Below are positions 15,046-24,618 of a DNA stretch of 64,000 bases, piece by piece. The notes under the pieces are model-generated. The model did no database searches, was not told the origin of the DNA, and saw only the letters and a program-made list of their open reading frames with translations. Origin of the DNA: Pararobbsia silviterrae (GTDB lineage: Bacteria > Pseudomonadota > Gammaproteobacteria > Burkholderiales > Burkholderiaceae); assembly GCF_003628125.1 (NCBI RefSeq), contig NZ_RBZU01000003.1:1-64000 (forward strand), in the 5' to 3' direction. Each line of letters starts with the position of its first letter. Position 1 is the first letter of the stretch. Position numbers and translations under genes: made by a program.

Positions 15046-16905
15046 CTGAGCGTTCAGGCGGTTGCCGACCGCTTGCCCCACCTTGCCAATGCCACCCGCA
15101 GCGGCCAACCCTGCCCATGGATGACCTGCCGCGGCGGTCCCGACTCCAGCGATCGTGCGACCTAGCCCCGTAGATCCGCCGAACGCCGGCCCGTACAGAT
15201 TGCGCGCGAGCCAGCCATTTGCCGCGAGGTTGTATGCCGTGTCGCTGCCCGGCGACTTGAGCGAGTTCGAGACGGTCGAGCGCTGCAAGTCCTGGCCGAT
15301 CCCCTGCAGCGTATTCAAGGCGTTCGCGTCGATTCCATAGGGCGCGCCGCGCATGGCCTGCGTGAGTCCGCTGCGGAACGGCATCATCTGGATCTCGGGC
15401 GCGCCGCCGGCATTCATCGAGCGCGTGCCCAATCCGTTCGCGATCTGCTGTCCGACCTCCATCGTGTTGATCGGCACGCTGCCTGCCGCATAGGCGTCCT
15501 TCGCTGCCTGCACGCCGGGAATGTATCGCTGGGTCCAGCCGTCAACACTGCTCTTGAGCGCGGTAAGCGACGCCGCGCGCGAGTTCGCACCCTGGCGCTG
15601 CGCATCGTTGATCATGTCGCCGAGCGCGCGCGACGTATAATCGAGCGCCGAGCCGTTGATCGTGTTGCTGGTGGGCGTCGGCCACACGGGAGGCACGCCG
15701 CGCCCGACTGCAGCGTCGAGGGCCGCGGCACTGTGAGCGGCTTGCATTGCCTGCTGCATCTCAGGGATCTGTGCGTAGCGCATGAACGCGGGTCCGACAT
15801 TGGCCGTCGCCGCGTGCGCTTGCTGGTACAGCGGGCTCGCAGCAGCGTCGCGCGCGGCTTGCGCGGCTTGCAGATCGGCCGGCGTGCCCGCGACGCCCAT
15901 GAGCGCGCCCCACCGCGCATCGTTGTTGTCGATCCCGCGTTGCGCCAGCGCCATCTTGAAATCCGGGTTCGCGTTAGCCGCGGCCTTTTCTGTCGCGACG
16001 AGCGTCGGATTTGCGCCGGCCTGCGCGGTCGTCGGCTGTGAGCCGGGCACGAACTGCGGCGCCGAGCGGATATTCGCCGCAACGTCGCCAGCCTGATCGC
16101 CGAGTGCATTTGCGATTCCCTGGCCGACGTAGCGTCCCGGGTTCAAAACGGGGCTCAGAAGGCCCGTAACGCCACTCCCTACCGCTCGCCCTGCCGAGGC
16201 GACCGCAGGCGCAGCAGCGCCAAGCAAACCGCCCAGCGCGGCATTTCCGCCAACCTGCGACCAGTAATCCGGGCCGTTCGGGTTGATCGGCGATCCGGCC
16301 GACGCCAGCGCACCTGTGGCCGCGTTACCAAGGCCCGCGCCGATCAAGCGCCCAGCCGTGCCCCCCATACCGGGAATCGCGCGCACCGCATTGCCAACGG
16401 CTGACCCGGCATCCGCGACGCTGCCCATCGGCAGAAAGAACGGCGTGACGATCGAGGCGGCTTGCGCGCCCGGCGACGCGTTCTTGCTGAAATCCTGATC
16501 GGTCTTCGCTTGCGAGCTCGTGTCCGCGTTGGCTGTCGAGCGTACCGCGCGCGCGAGCGCCGTGTCGCGAATTCCAGGAATGGCGTTCAGGCCGCTCGAT
16601 ACGCCCTGCTCGACGAGGTTCGCCGCGTTGTTGACCAGACTGCCGATGCCGTGCGCAGCGCCGCCCGCGATCTGGCCGACCTGTCCTGACGTGAAGGCAG
16701 GCATCCCACCGGCCGAAAGGTCGCCGTATTGCGGGTCGCTCGCTGCCTGCGATGCAAGCATGGGGGGCTGCGAAGCTTGTGGCGCGGGCGATTGCGCGGG
16801 GGGCGGGCCGGACGTCGACGCATCCCGAGCGATCACACTGGCAATGCCTGGGGGTTGCTCCGCAGCGGCACGATCGCGGGCAATAACATCGCTGATGCTA
16901 CTCAT
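14878..16905 (-). CDS. Large virion/DNA-ejection protein
   Basis: 675 residues, Ala/Gly-rich and helical, without Cys-rich or enzymatic motifs. An N-terminal Pro/Ser/Ala segment (to about 75) is followed by long hydrophobic Ala/Gly segments (about 75-110 and 150-260) and a Gln/Ala/Asn-rich rest. Large Ala/Gly-rich helical proteins after the gp10-like gene in podoviruses are ejected with the DNA to form a periplasmic conduit. It overlaps the muramidase-containing virion gene by ATGA, consistent with a joint role in ejection. No sequence family is named. Confidence 0.7.
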   Translation of the reverse strand: MSSISDVIARDRAAAEQPPGIASVIARDASTSGPPPAQSPAPQASQPPMLASQAASDPQYGDLSAGGMPAFTSGQVGQIAGGAAHGIGSLVNNAANLVEQGVSSGLNAIPGIRDTALARAVRSTANADTSSQAKTDQDFSKNASPGAQAASIVTPFFLPMGSVADAGSAVGNAVRAIPGMGGTAGRLIGAGLGNAATGALASAGSPINPNGPDYWSQVGGNAALGGLLGAAAPAVASAGRAVGSGVTGLLSPVLNPGRYVGQGIANALGDQAGDVAANIRSAPQFVPGSQPTTAQAGANPTLVATEKAAANANPDFKMALAQRGIDNNDARWGALMGVAGTPADLQAAQAARDAAASPLYQQAHAATANVGPAFMRYAQIPEMQQAMQAAHSAAALDAAVGRGVPPVWPTPTSNTINGSALDYTSRALGDMINDAQRQGANSRAASLTALKSSVDGWTQRYIPGVQAAKDAYAAGSVPINTMEVGQQIANGLGTRSMNAGGAPEIQMMPFRSGLTQAMRGAPYGIDANALNTLQGIGQDLQRSTVSNSLKSPGSDTAYNLAANGWLARNLYGPAFGGSTGLGRTIAGVGTAAAGHPWAGLAAAGGIGKVGQAVGNRLNAQLSNLLLNPNALLPYLDARAAPTVNAAQQALPGLLQRQVLPAAIGGITRGGLMNSN

Positions 16906-18914
16906 TTGAATTGCCCCGAGACAATATCAAGCGCTGCTTTCAACTGCGGATTCTGCGCTGCCGCTTGAAGCGCCTGTCCGCGCGCTGGTCCAGGCGGCAT
17001 ATTAAGAAGGCTCATGATTTGCGGCATCATCGCCGGGGAAATCGCGTTATCAAACGAAGCCGACTGCGCGGTATACGTCTTTTGATCCCCTTGCTGAAAC
17101 ACGGGATTGAGCGTCTGGCGCTTCAGGTGATTCCAATCGAGCTGATTGAGCTGATCATTCAGGCCCGACAATCGAGCATCAGCCGGGATATCAAAGGTCG
17201 GCACCGAATTATCGAGTGTGTCCCGCGACGCATCTGTTCCCCCGTTACCGAGTGCCTTGCCCTGCAAACTCACAAAGTTGGAGTGCGCCTTCAGATATTC
17301 AGCCGCATCCCCATTGACTCGCTTAGCCACATCTTGCGGAAGGAAGCGTGTAGCCCAGTCACCGACGCCTCCGTTTTGCGTAATGGCGATCATCTTTTGC
17401 AGAGCTTGCCGCGACGCTTGGTAGCTATTGTCCGAATCAGCGAGGTGACTCTGCGCTTCAGCCATTTGCGCGCTAGGCGCCGTTTGCGCTGCGTTAGCTG
17501 CATTCGTCGCGCCGAGTGGTGGCGCGGAAGCCATGGGGCCTTTCGCGGGCGCGCCGGCAACCGGGCTTGGTGCAGATTGACCCGATGCGCCACCTCCGAT
17601 TGCATTGCGCCATCCGGGCGTTTCGGTATCGAACAGTGCGGGAAGGATTCGAGCGCGTACAGCTGGATCGCCCAGATTGATTGGATCGTTGACACCGATA
17701 CCACTGGCCGCTGACATCGCTGCCGCCTTCGCGGCGGGGTCGTTGTTCCCGTCCCCCTTCGGTGCCCACCGGTTTGCGATGCCAGTTAGCGTGTTGATGC
17801 CGTACTTATTGCCGTACGTCGACAGAATTTGATCGGCCGCATTGATGCCGTCCTGCGGCGTCGAGAACGTCGAAAATTGGCCGTTCGCCCCTTTGATATT
17901 GCCGAAGTTGTTATTTCGAATGCCGACGGGCACCGCAGGGGCTGCTCCGTTTCCGTTCGCTGCGTCGGCGACGTTTGCCACGGTTTGCTGAACAAAGCCG
18001 CCGGCACCGTTGTTGGCGTTTTGATCCCACACCTGTTGAAGTTTGTATTGAGCGTTGCCGCCGGCGCTTGCCGCAGACGATGAGCGAACAGCATCTGTGC
18101 CGCCCGCCACAGGCACGACCGACCATTGCCCCGTGTCGTTATTGAAATTGTTCATATAGCCGGCTGGTGCTGCGCCCGGCGTACTGAATATCTTCCCATT
18201 CATGAGGAACGGAGAGCCGGGGCGCAGCGCGGTCGTAGCGTCCTTTTGGACGATGCCCGAGAGCGCGCTTTGGGCTTGTGGAGTGCCCTGGCCGTACGCA
18301 GCTGCGACATTCTTCATTGCGTCCGTGGGAAGCGCGTATGCGAGCGTCGGATCGTACTTCAGAGCCTCGCTCATCAGTTCCGAGCCGCCCTGGAACCCGC
18401 TCATGTTCATCAGCATGCCCTGGTTCCAGAGCTGCTGCGGCGTGCGGCCCATGATGAGCGGCGTCGCGCTCTGCGGCTGCGCTTGAGGCTGCGCGGGCGG
18501 CGCGCTCGATGCATTGGGAGACCCAGGCATCCCCATACCGGCGGACGCTCCGAATAGCCCCCCGCTGCCGTCACCCGTCGGCTGTTGCTGCGCGCTCTGT
18601 TGCGGTTGCTGTGCACCGCCGCCCATGAGGCCTTGCATCGCTCGCATCTGCATCGCTTGGCGCTGCATCTGCATGGCGTTCCCGAGACCTTGCGTAGCGC
18701 CCTGCATCCCGCCATTGAACGCTTGCCCGAGGTTGACGGGGATACGCGACGGTCCCGAAGCCTGCATGAGACCCTGAAAGAAGCCCATGAGCGCGGCTTT
18801 GTTCGGGTCGGTATAAAGGCCCATCAGACCGCCCGAACCGCCGCCAGACTGCGACGGGTCGGCGCTCGACGAGGAATCCCCCCCGCCGCTCAAAAGATCC
18901 ATCAGACCTGCCAT
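16902..18914 (-). CDS. Virion-associated peptidoglycan hydrolase/ejection protein
   Basis: 670 residues. Gln/Met/Gly-rich N-terminal half; an internal lysozyme-like module at about 335-435 with VGIRNNNFGNIKG, FSTPQDGINAADQIL and NRWAPKGDGNN, matching the P5-type virion muramidase pattern (RNxNxGNI, then W-P). C-terminal helical region. It would locally open peptidoglycan during DNA ejection. Neighbours are the other putative ejection proteins. The enzyme domain is fairly clear; the flanks are unannotated. Confidence 0.75.
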   Translation of the reverse strand: MAGLMDLLSGGGDSSSSADPSQSGGGSGGLMGLYTDPNKAALMGFFQGLMQASGPSRIPVNLGQAFNGGMQGATQGLGNAMQMQRQAMQMRAMQGLMGGGAQQPQQSAQQQPTGDGSGGLFGASAGMGMPGSPNASSAPPAQPQAQPQSATPLIMGRTPQQLWNQGMLMNMSGFQGGSELMSEALKYDPTLAYALPTDAMKNVAAAYGQGTPQAQSALSGIVQKDATTALRPGSPFLMNGKIFSTPGAAPAGYMNNFNNDTGQWSVVPVAGGTDAVRSSSAASAGGNAQYKLQQVWDQNANNGAGGFVQQTVANVADAANGNGAAPAVPVGIRNNNFGNIKGANGQFSTFSTPQDGINAADQILSTYGNKYGINTLTGIANRWAPKGDGNNDPAAKAAAMSAASGIGVNDPINLGDPAVRARILPALFDTETPGWRNAIGGGASGQSAPSPVAGAPAKGPMASAPPLGATNAANAAQTAPSAQMAEAQSHLADSDNSYQASRQALQKMIAITQNGGVGDWATRFLPQDVAKRVNGDAAEYLKAHSNFVSLQGKALGNGGTDASRDTLDNSVPTFDIPADARLSGLNDQLNQLDWNHLKRQTLNPVFQQGDQKTYTAQSASFDNAISPAMMPQIMSLLNMPPGPARGQALQAAAQNPQLKAALDIVSGQFK

Positions 18915-18929
18915 GTTCGCCCCCGATCC

Positions 18930-19310
18930 TTAGCTGCCACCGAGCAGACCGCCAAGGCTCGTGCCGAGGCTCGATAGACCTTGTTGCATCTGCGGATTGG
19001 AGCCCATCAGAGCCATCATCGGCATGACGGAACTGAGTTGCGATGCCGTGGACTGAGGCGTGCTCGTCCGTTGGCCGGCATTTCCCATCTGGCGCATCGC
19101 GAGCATCGCCAGAGGAAGCGAATTGCTGTTCGAGGATTGCGCGCTCGGCGACATGAACTGGCTTCCGTACGTCAGGCCAGATCCCGAGTTACCGAGTTGT
19201 TGCGTCATGGGGTTGAGCAACGCGCTCATATCGCTCGCGCTAGGCGTGCCACCAGACGATTGCAGCCCTGCGGGCGCCGTGAATCCGAAATAGGGATAGC
19301 TGCTCGACAT
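18930..19310 (-). CDS. Small Ser/Gln/Met-rich virion protein
   Basis: 126 residues, low complexity with Ser, Gly, Gln and Met, no signal peptide, ending in a Gly/Ser/Leu run. Between two ejection-type genes and separated by short gaps only. Probably an internal virion protein. No family recognised. Confidence 0.55.
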   Translation of the reverse strand: MSSSYPYFGFTAPAGLQSSGGTPSASDMSALLNPMTQQLGNSGSGLTYGSQFMSPSAQSSNSNSLPLAMLAMRQMGNAGQRTSTPQSTASQLSSVMPMMALMGSNPQMQQGLSSLGTSLGGLLGGS

Positions 19311-19318
19311 AGATCACC

Positions 19319-20197
19319 TCACATGAGCAATGCGGCAAGCATCGCAGCGCTGCCCAAGCCGCTGATCGCCTCACCCGTTGTGTTTGAGTAATACGGCTGC
19401 GTCGTCGACGTCGAGCTTCCATAGTTGCCGCCAACGAGGCTCGCGTAATTGCTCAGCAACGACCACGGCGAACTGAGGTCGGCTTGATTCAGCGCCTGTT
19501 GCTCGCCGCCGGAGTTATACAGATTCGAGATCGCGCTGTTGATGGAGCTCGTCACGCTCGGGGCGTTCATTGACCCCGTAAGTTGCTGCTGCGCCGCGGT
19601 GTTGTAGTTCGACGAGAGTCCTTCAGCGCCGGTCAACTGGTTCTGTTGGTTCGTCTGATACATGCTGTTCGCCAGCGTCGCGTCGGTGTTGCCGAGCTGC
19701 GTGGCGAGGTTCTGCTGGTTCTGGCTGACCGCATCCTGATATGCGCCAGATCCGTACCGGCCAGCGGCTTCCATCGCACTCGATGTCTGCGGCGCGGTCG
19801 CGGTCTGGTATGCGCGCGTGATGGCGCTGTTTGCGGCGTCCATCGCGCTCGACTCATACGGGTCCGTCGCCATCGAGCCATTGGCATACGCGCTCAAGGT
19901 CGAGTTGCCCGGGTTCGAATTCAGATAGTCGCCGTTGAGCAGGTTCGTCGTGTACGAGCCGGCTGCGTTGTTCACGCTCGAAGCGAGTCCGGTATTCGTC
20001 GAATTTGCCTCGCTTTGCGTAAGGCCCATCGCTTGCAACTGTGCGGGCGTGAACTGTGCAACGGTCGACGACGGGTTTGAGGCCTCAGTGTTATAGAGGC
20101 CGCTCGCATCGCCAAAGATGCTCGACAGATACGGTTCCTGTCCGCTCCACGGCTGCGTGACTGAATTTGACGTGGTGGTGCCACCTCCGCTACTCAT
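19319..20197 (-). CDS. Internal virion protein, Asn/Gln/Ser-rich
   Basis: 292 residues from the ATG at 20197, chosen because GGGAGG precedes it by six bases. Composition is dominated by Asn, Ser, Thr, Gln, Ala and Gly, with a helical NSAITRAYQTAT-like middle and a hydrophobic C-terminus (GLGSAAMLAALLM). Position suggests an ejected virion component. No known family named. Confidence 0.6.
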   Translation of the reverse strand: MSSGGGTTTSNSVTQPWSGQEPYLSSIFGDASGLYNTEASNPSSTVAQFTPAQLQAMGLTQSEANSTNTGLASSVNNAAGSYTTNLLNGDYLNSNPGNSTLSAYANGSMATDPYESSAMDAANSAITRAYQTATAPQTSSAMEAAGRYGSGAYQDAVSQNQQNLATQLGNTDATLANSMYQTNQQNQLTGAEGLSSNYNTAAQQQLTGSMNAPSVTSSINSAISNLYNSGGEQQALNQADLSSPWSLLSNYASLVGGNYGSSTSTTQPYYSNTTGEAISGLGSAAMLAALLM

Positions 20198-20221
20198 GGC
20201 GACCTCCCTCAAACGGATTGT

Positions 20222-20626
20222 TCATAGCTTTTTCTCGATGTAGACGTGTGTCATGTCGAACCCATGGCTGCGCATGCGTCTCGCCCAGCCGGGGCGCGCA
20301 CAAAGCTCCATCGCGTGACATCCGTTTTCCTTCGCCCAGCGCTCAATAGTCGCCATCGCTTCGTCCTGCCACTCGGCCGCGTTGAGGCCGGTGACGATGC
20401 GAATCGTGCAAACGCGCTGTTTCGGGTAGTTCGCGAGACGGGTGATACCGACAGCGAATGCCGTCGGAGACTTCCAGATCCAAAGCTGGTCCTCACCCGT
20501 CAGGAGGCCAGCCAAAATGTCATCAGCGTCGTACTTGCCGCGATTACGCGCACACGCCTGCTCGATCCACGGACGCACCTCGGGCCAGACCGCATCGATT
20601 TCAGCGATCTGGATGCCGTAGAGCAT
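20222..20626 (-). CDS. GNAT-fold phage protein
   Basis: 134 residues with the layout of a small acetyltransferase: WIWKSPTAFAVGITRL, RVCTIRIVTG strand, DEAMATIERWAKENGC helix, then MELCARPGWARRMRSHGF. The loop GxG of the acetyl-CoA site is degenerate. Similar GNAT-like genes sit among virion genes of podoviruses and have unknown targets. Confident fold pattern, unknown substrate. Confidence 0.65.
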   Translation of the reverse strand: MLYGIQIAEIDAVWPEVRPWIEQACARNRGKYDADDILAGLLTGEDQLWIWKSPTAFAVGITRLANYPKQRVCTIRIVTGLNAAEWQDEAMATIERWAKENGCHAMELCARPGWARRMRSHGFDMTHVYIEKKL

Positions 20627-20631
20627 GGGTG

Positions 20632-20961
20632 TCAGCCGATGAAAGTGACTGCGAACGTGCGATCGGTAGAAGCCGTATTCGCGTGCGTCAAGGTCATCTG
20701 ACCTTTGACCTGCGCCGACACGTACAGGCCCGAGAGCGCCGCCGCCGCGTCAGCAGTCAGCGGGCAGAACGAGATCACGGTCGTCGCGCCGATGCGAGAA
20801 TCCTTCACCGTCGTCGTCGTGGCACCGGCCGCAAGCGTGACTTGCGACGACACGTTGATCTTTCCCTGCGCTGCGTTGTTCGTCGTCAGAGCGAGTGCCT
20901 GCCGATGCTGCGCCTCGTTCTTCATGCTCAAGGGCACGAGCGGATAGCCTTGCGTGCTCAT
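20632..20961 (-). CDS. Small beta-rich virion protein
   Basis: 109 residues from the ATG at 20961, which overlaps the stop of the upstream gene as ATGA. Pattern of Val/Thr-rich strands, no signal peptide. Fits a small head or tail decoration protein. No family recognised. Confidence 0.55.
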   Translation of the reverse strand: MSTQGYPLVPLSMKNEAQHRQALALTTNNAAQGKINVSSQVTLAAGATTTTVKDSRIGATTVISFCPLTADAAAALSGLYVSAQVKGQMTLTHANTASTDRTFAVTFIG

Positions 20962-22466
20962 CGCGACCCCGTAGGTGACACGGCGCTGTCCGGAATCTCG
21001 ATGCCCTGAAGATTCGTGAAGACGCCCGAGAGGCTGATGCGCGCGCGCAGATATCGCCCATCGACGCGCACCGGGCATTCACCGTTGTCGTTGATCGCGC
21101 TCGCGGCGCTGTACGTCGGCGTGTCGATCAGCCGGTTACGCGCGCCGATCTGGATCGTCGGCGATGCGCCGTCCACAAGCGGCCGAGTCGTCGTGACCAG
21201 CGCGCGCTTGCCCGTCTTCGAGAATGGCTCCATTTCGACCGTATCGGCGCTTGCAGCGCCCGGCGCGCCCGTGAAGTAGGCAAGCTTGTGCTGGGGCGTG
21301 AAAGCCGCCATAAGCACCTGTCCGCCCGTCCAGACGCGCGAATCAAGCGAGAACGGCAGCGTGTCGAGGTTGTAGCCGGTGCTGTCCAGCGATTCGAGCG
21401 AATAGCCCTGCGTGATCGCGCGGAAAATGTATTCGGCGTTGACCTGCGCAAAGCCCCACTTGTCGAGCGACCAGTTATAGACCAGCAGCGAATCAGGAAT
21501 ACCGCCAGGCGCTGAATTCGACGGATAGAGCCACATGACAAGACGATTCAGCGGATCGACCGACCCGATGACGTTCTGCAAGTAGCTCTGGTTCACAGTG
21601 GCCCAGAACGTCTTGTCAACGCGGTCAACACCAATCGGAATCGAATTCGTGCCGTCGAACGCGTAGAAGCCGTCTTCGCCCAGGTAATAGACGAGCGCGC
21701 CGAGTTGCGCGAGGCTCTTGGGAGCCGGCGTCCCGCGCACGCCTTCCGCCGGATAGAAGCCGAACACGGTCGGCGTGCCCTGAAACAAGACGCGCCAGAT
21801 ACCGCGCTCGAAGAAGATCGCCCCGTCGGCAGTCCCGAGGTTGCCGACCATCCCCATGATCCAGCCCTGATCGCCAGGGATGATCTGCGAGCCCGCCAGC
21901 AGTTCGGTTTCGATGTCGCTGCCCTCAACCGGCCACGTCGTCGGGTCGTCGATCGCGCACCACTGCACACGCTGCGGCTGAACGCCGTTCGTCGAGTCAT
22001 ACGTGTTGCCGACCATGACGAAATCGCGAATCGTCATGATGTAACGACCCTGCGGCGCCTCGGCTGACAGATCGGCAAATGCCGAGCTCGAATCGAGCAC
22101 GTACGATTGCAGGTTCTGGCCGTACGAAGCCGCGATGATGTTCGCGCCGTACTGCGTGAAATACCAGCGCTCGCCGGCGGCCACGTTGTAATTCGTGTTG
22201 AGTGCGGAAAATCCCGTGTTGCCCGGTGCCTGCAGATAGAGGCTCGTCGCGTCGCCTGCGAACAGGTAGTTGTTGGCGCCTGTGTCGATCGCCGTGAGTG
22301 CGCCGAGGCATTGCCCAACGAGCCCCGTTCCGCCGAGGCCGACGAGCGTGCCCACCGGACCCCACGACTCTTTCGTGCGCGGGAACAGATTCACCACGCG
22401 CGCGGACGCGCTCGAAGCGTTGTTCGGCGGCAGATCGGGCGCGTAATCCGCGATCGGAATAATCAT
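20958..22466 (-). CDS. P22 gp10-like tail/packaged-DNA stabilisation protein
   Basis: 502 residues. The N-terminal ADYAPDLPPNNASSASARVVNLFP-type start (residues 6-29) and repeated beta-propeller blades (WYFTQYGANIIAAS, GWIMGMVGNL, ERGIWRVLFQG) are the pattern of P22 gp10-related proteins, which plug the portal and attach the needle or fibres. It is directly downstream of the adaptor-like gene, as in P22-type tail modules. Family by pattern, not by search. Confidence 0.75.
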   Translation of the reverse strand: MIIPIADYAPDLPPNNASSASARVVNLFPRTKESWGPVGTLVGLGGTGLVGQCLGALTAIDTGANNYLFAGDATSLYLQAPGNTGFSALNTNYNVAAGERWYFTQYGANIIAASYGQNLQSYVLDSSSAFADLSAEAPQGRYIMTIRDFVMVGNTYDSTNGVQPQRVQWCAIDDPTTWPVEGSDIETELLAGSQIIPGDQGWIMGMVGNLGTADGAIFFERGIWRVLFQGTPTVFGFYPAEGVRGTPAPKSLAQLGALVYYLGEDGFYAFDGTNSIPIGVDRVDKTFWATVNQSYLQNVIGSVDPLNRLVMWLYPSNSAPGGIPDSLLVYNWSLDKWGFAQVNAEYIFRAITQGYSLESLDSTGYNLDTLPFSLDSRVWTGGQVLMAAFTPQHKLAYFTGAPGAASADTVEMEPFSKTGKRALVTTTRPLVDGASPTIQIGARNRLIDTPTYSAASAINDNGECPVRVDGRYLRARISLSGVFTNLQGIEIPDSAVSPTGSR

Positions 22467-23149
22467 CCCGCCACCATCGCGAATGCCGAGCCGGACTGTT
22501 CTTCAGCCCGATCGGTATCGAGGAAGTCCTGCATCTCAGACAGATACTCCGCATCCCATACCTGACGGCGCTCGTCATCGCTCAGAAAGCGCGCCACAGC
22601 CGCATTGCACGCCGCGAGTAGGATCGTCGGAATATAGGCCGTCATCCAGTTGACGTTGTTCGTCTGCGTGAGTTGCGGGAAGCGACGCCAGTAGATGCCG
22701 CTGATCGAGTACTGCGCGTCCGGGAATGGCCCGAACGTGAAGGCCGCGCCATCGCGAGCGATGTACGCCGGCACGCTATCGGCGCTGCGCGTCGGGTATT
22801 GCGTATAGATGAACTCTGCGTTGCGCCGTTGAAGCTCGAACATCTGACCGCTCGCACTGCACAGGGTGTATTTCAGACCGAGATAGCCAGCCGGCAAAGC
22901 TAGCGTGCCGTCGGTGCCAATCGTCCCGGTCAAAGGCGACTCGATCGCGCGCACGCCAGACCCGCGGTTCATCGAGAAGATGTCGCGATAGATCTTCTGC
23001 TCGGCCTTCTGGATGAAGTAATCGACGTAGGCGGCAATGTCCGTCCGAGCGAACCAATCCTGCATGGCCTGCCCTAGCGACGCATAGTCATAGACGCCCG
23101 ATACACCAGTCGGATATGCCGGATCTACCGGGCGAACGAAGATCGTCAT
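22463..23149 (-). CDS. Probable head-to-tail adaptor
   Basis: 228 residues from the ATG at 23149. The start YASLGQAMQDWFARTDIAAY and the helical IQKAEQKIYRD segment are typical of podovirus adaptor (gp4-like) proteins; the C-terminal half includes YWRRFPQL and LSDDERRQVWDAEY. It couples to the gp10-like gene by ATGA. It would sit between portal and tail. Confidence 0.65.
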   Translation of the reverse strand: MTIFVRPVDPAYPTGVSGVYDYASLGQAMQDWFARTDIAAYVDYFIQKAEQKIYRDIFSMNRGSGVRAIESPLTGTIGTDGTLALPAGYLGLKYTLCSASGQMFELQRRNAEFIYTQYPTRSADSVPAYIARDGAAFTFGPFPDAQYSISGIYWRRFPQLTQTNNVNWMTAYIPTILLAACNAAVARFLSDDERRQVWDAEYLSEMQDFLDTDRAEEQSGSAFAMVAG

Positions 23150-23157
23150 GACGAAGC

Positions 23158-24276
23158 CTAGCGAACGCGCAGGTAGTTGATGATGCCGCCGCACGTTTGA
23201 GTGCTTGTGGCAAATATCGATCCGCCGACCAGATATACCGTGGTCGTCGTGCTGATGGGAACGACAAGCGGCGGCGCTGCCAGAATATTTGCCGTAGGGG
23301 CGGCTGTGGTCCCGTAAATACGCTGGCCTGCGTTCGTGTTGAACGTCGCCGACGTGGTCGAAATGCCCGCATAAAACGACGTCGTGGTTGTCGTCGATGC
23401 TGGACTGAATACGACGTTCCCCCAAACCAGCCAAATGCCAGGCGAAAGGCTCACCGACTGGCAGTTCAGCGGCGTATTGGTCGTCATCGAGACGCCGCTT
23501 GATAGGCCCGTGGTGCCGCATTCTCCAACGAGCCCCGTTGCAGCGCACGCGCCGGTCGTCAGACCGGCTGCTGTAGCAAGACCGCCAGATGCATTCGGCG
23601 CCGCCGCTAAGGCTGTTGCGACACCGGCACCAAGACCTGATACCCCTGTACCGATCGGCAAACCAGTCGCGTTCGTGAGCGTGCCGGCTGAGGGAGTGCC
23701 TATATTAGGAGTCGTCAGCGAAGCGTTCGTGGCGAGAACGACGCCGCCCGATCCGGTGGGCGTCGCTGCAAGCGCGGTCGCCACACCGGTTCCGAGGCCA
23801 GAGATACCGGTCGATACAGGTAGTCCTGTCGCATTTGTGAGAGTGGCAGAAGAAGGCGTCCCGAGGGACGGTGTAACGAGCGCCGGCGAATTCGCGAAGA
23901 CGGCTGAGCCCGATCCGGTCTCGTCACTAAGGACGCCCGCCAGTTGCGCACTTGTCGTTGATGCGAATTGCGCGAGCGATCCGGTCGTGAGTCCGATTCC
24001 GGTTGCGCAGAAAAATCCAGTCCCCCCTACATAGTTGAGGGCGCCCCCAGAAGCGGCGCATGCAGGCACCGTAAGCGCGACAGGCGCTGCGGCGGACGCC
24101 CCTGCATTCCCGAGGACGGTATTTGCTGCCTGGGGGGCGAGACTCGCGGGCGGGAATCCGCCGCTTACCGTGAGAGCGCCATTGATCGTGACGTTGTTGA
24201 ACGTGGGGCTCGGGTAACTTTGCGCGAGCGCCAGCAGCGGCGCCAGGAGGGCCGCAACGAGAATGCGTTTGAGCAT
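23158..24276 (-). CDS. Repeat-containing phage fibre with signal-like N-terminus
   Basis: 372 residues. A hydrophobic, signal-peptide-like start (1-19, ending ALAQ) is followed by two roughly 47-residue repeats: GTPSSATLTNATGLP, then GISGLGTGVATALAA, recurring as GTPSAGTLTNATGLP and GVSGLGAGVATALAA. Such repeats are common in phage tail or head fibres. The C-terminal 100 residues are beta-rich with Cys. A secretion-type leader on a virion fibre is odd; it may be a membrane-inserting start or mis-set start. Confidence 0.7.
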   Translation of the reverse strand: MLKRILVAALLAPLLALAQSYPSPTFNNVTINGALTVSGGFPPASLAPQAANTVLGNAGASAAAPVALTVPACAASGGALNYVGGTGFFCATGIGLTTGSLAQFASTTSAQLAGVLSDETGSGSAVFANSPALVTPSLGTPSSATLTNATGLPVSTGISGLGTGVATALAATPTGSGGVVLATNASLTTPNIGTPSAGTLTNATGLPIGTGVSGLGAGVATALAAAPNASGGLATAAGLTTGACAATGLVGECGTTGLSSGVSMTTNTPLNCQSVSLSPGIWLVWGNVVFSPASTTTTTSFYAGISTTSATFNTNAGQRIYGTTAAPTANILAAPPLVVPISTTTTVYLVGGSIFATSTQTCGGIINYLRVR

Positions 24277-24277
24277 G

Positions 24278-24616
24278 TCAGGACACCGAGATGACGCCGC
24301 CGTTGTTCCAGGCTTTGCCGGACGACGATGGGAGGGAAGTCGGAAGGTCGCCGGGGAGAAGATCGACGAGCAGAATGTCCGTAATCGTCAACGGCTGAAT
24401 GTTGTCCCCGCTGATCGAAAGCGAGTAATGGCCGTCGGCCGCATAGAACGAGAACTGGCCGTTCGTGTCGGTCGTCAACGGATTCGCGGCCTGGGTCACG
24501 CCGTTGTCCGAGTAGATCGTCGCAAGCGCGCCGGCCGGATAAGTGTTCACCTGAACCGATGCATTGGCGACCGGCAGCCCCGACGCATCGGCCACACTGT
24601 TCGTGTACTTTTGCAT
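24278..24616 (-). CDS. Ig/transthyretin-like virion protein
   Basis: 112 residues with ANASVQVNTYPAGALATIYSD-type strands (within 18-40), TTDTNGQFSFYAADGHYSL and a hydrophobic end. The pattern (TDxNGxFxFxAxDGxYxL) is that of carboxypeptidase-regulatory/transthyretin-like beta sandwiches found on phage capsids and fibres. Two bases from its neighbours on each side. Confidence 0.65.
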   Translation of the reverse strand: MQKYTNSVADASGLPVANASVQVNTYPAGALATIYSDNGVTQAANPLTTDTNGQFSFYAADGHYSLSISGDNIQPLTITDILLVDLLPGDLPTSLPSSSGKAWNNGGVISVS

Positions 24617-24618
24617 GG

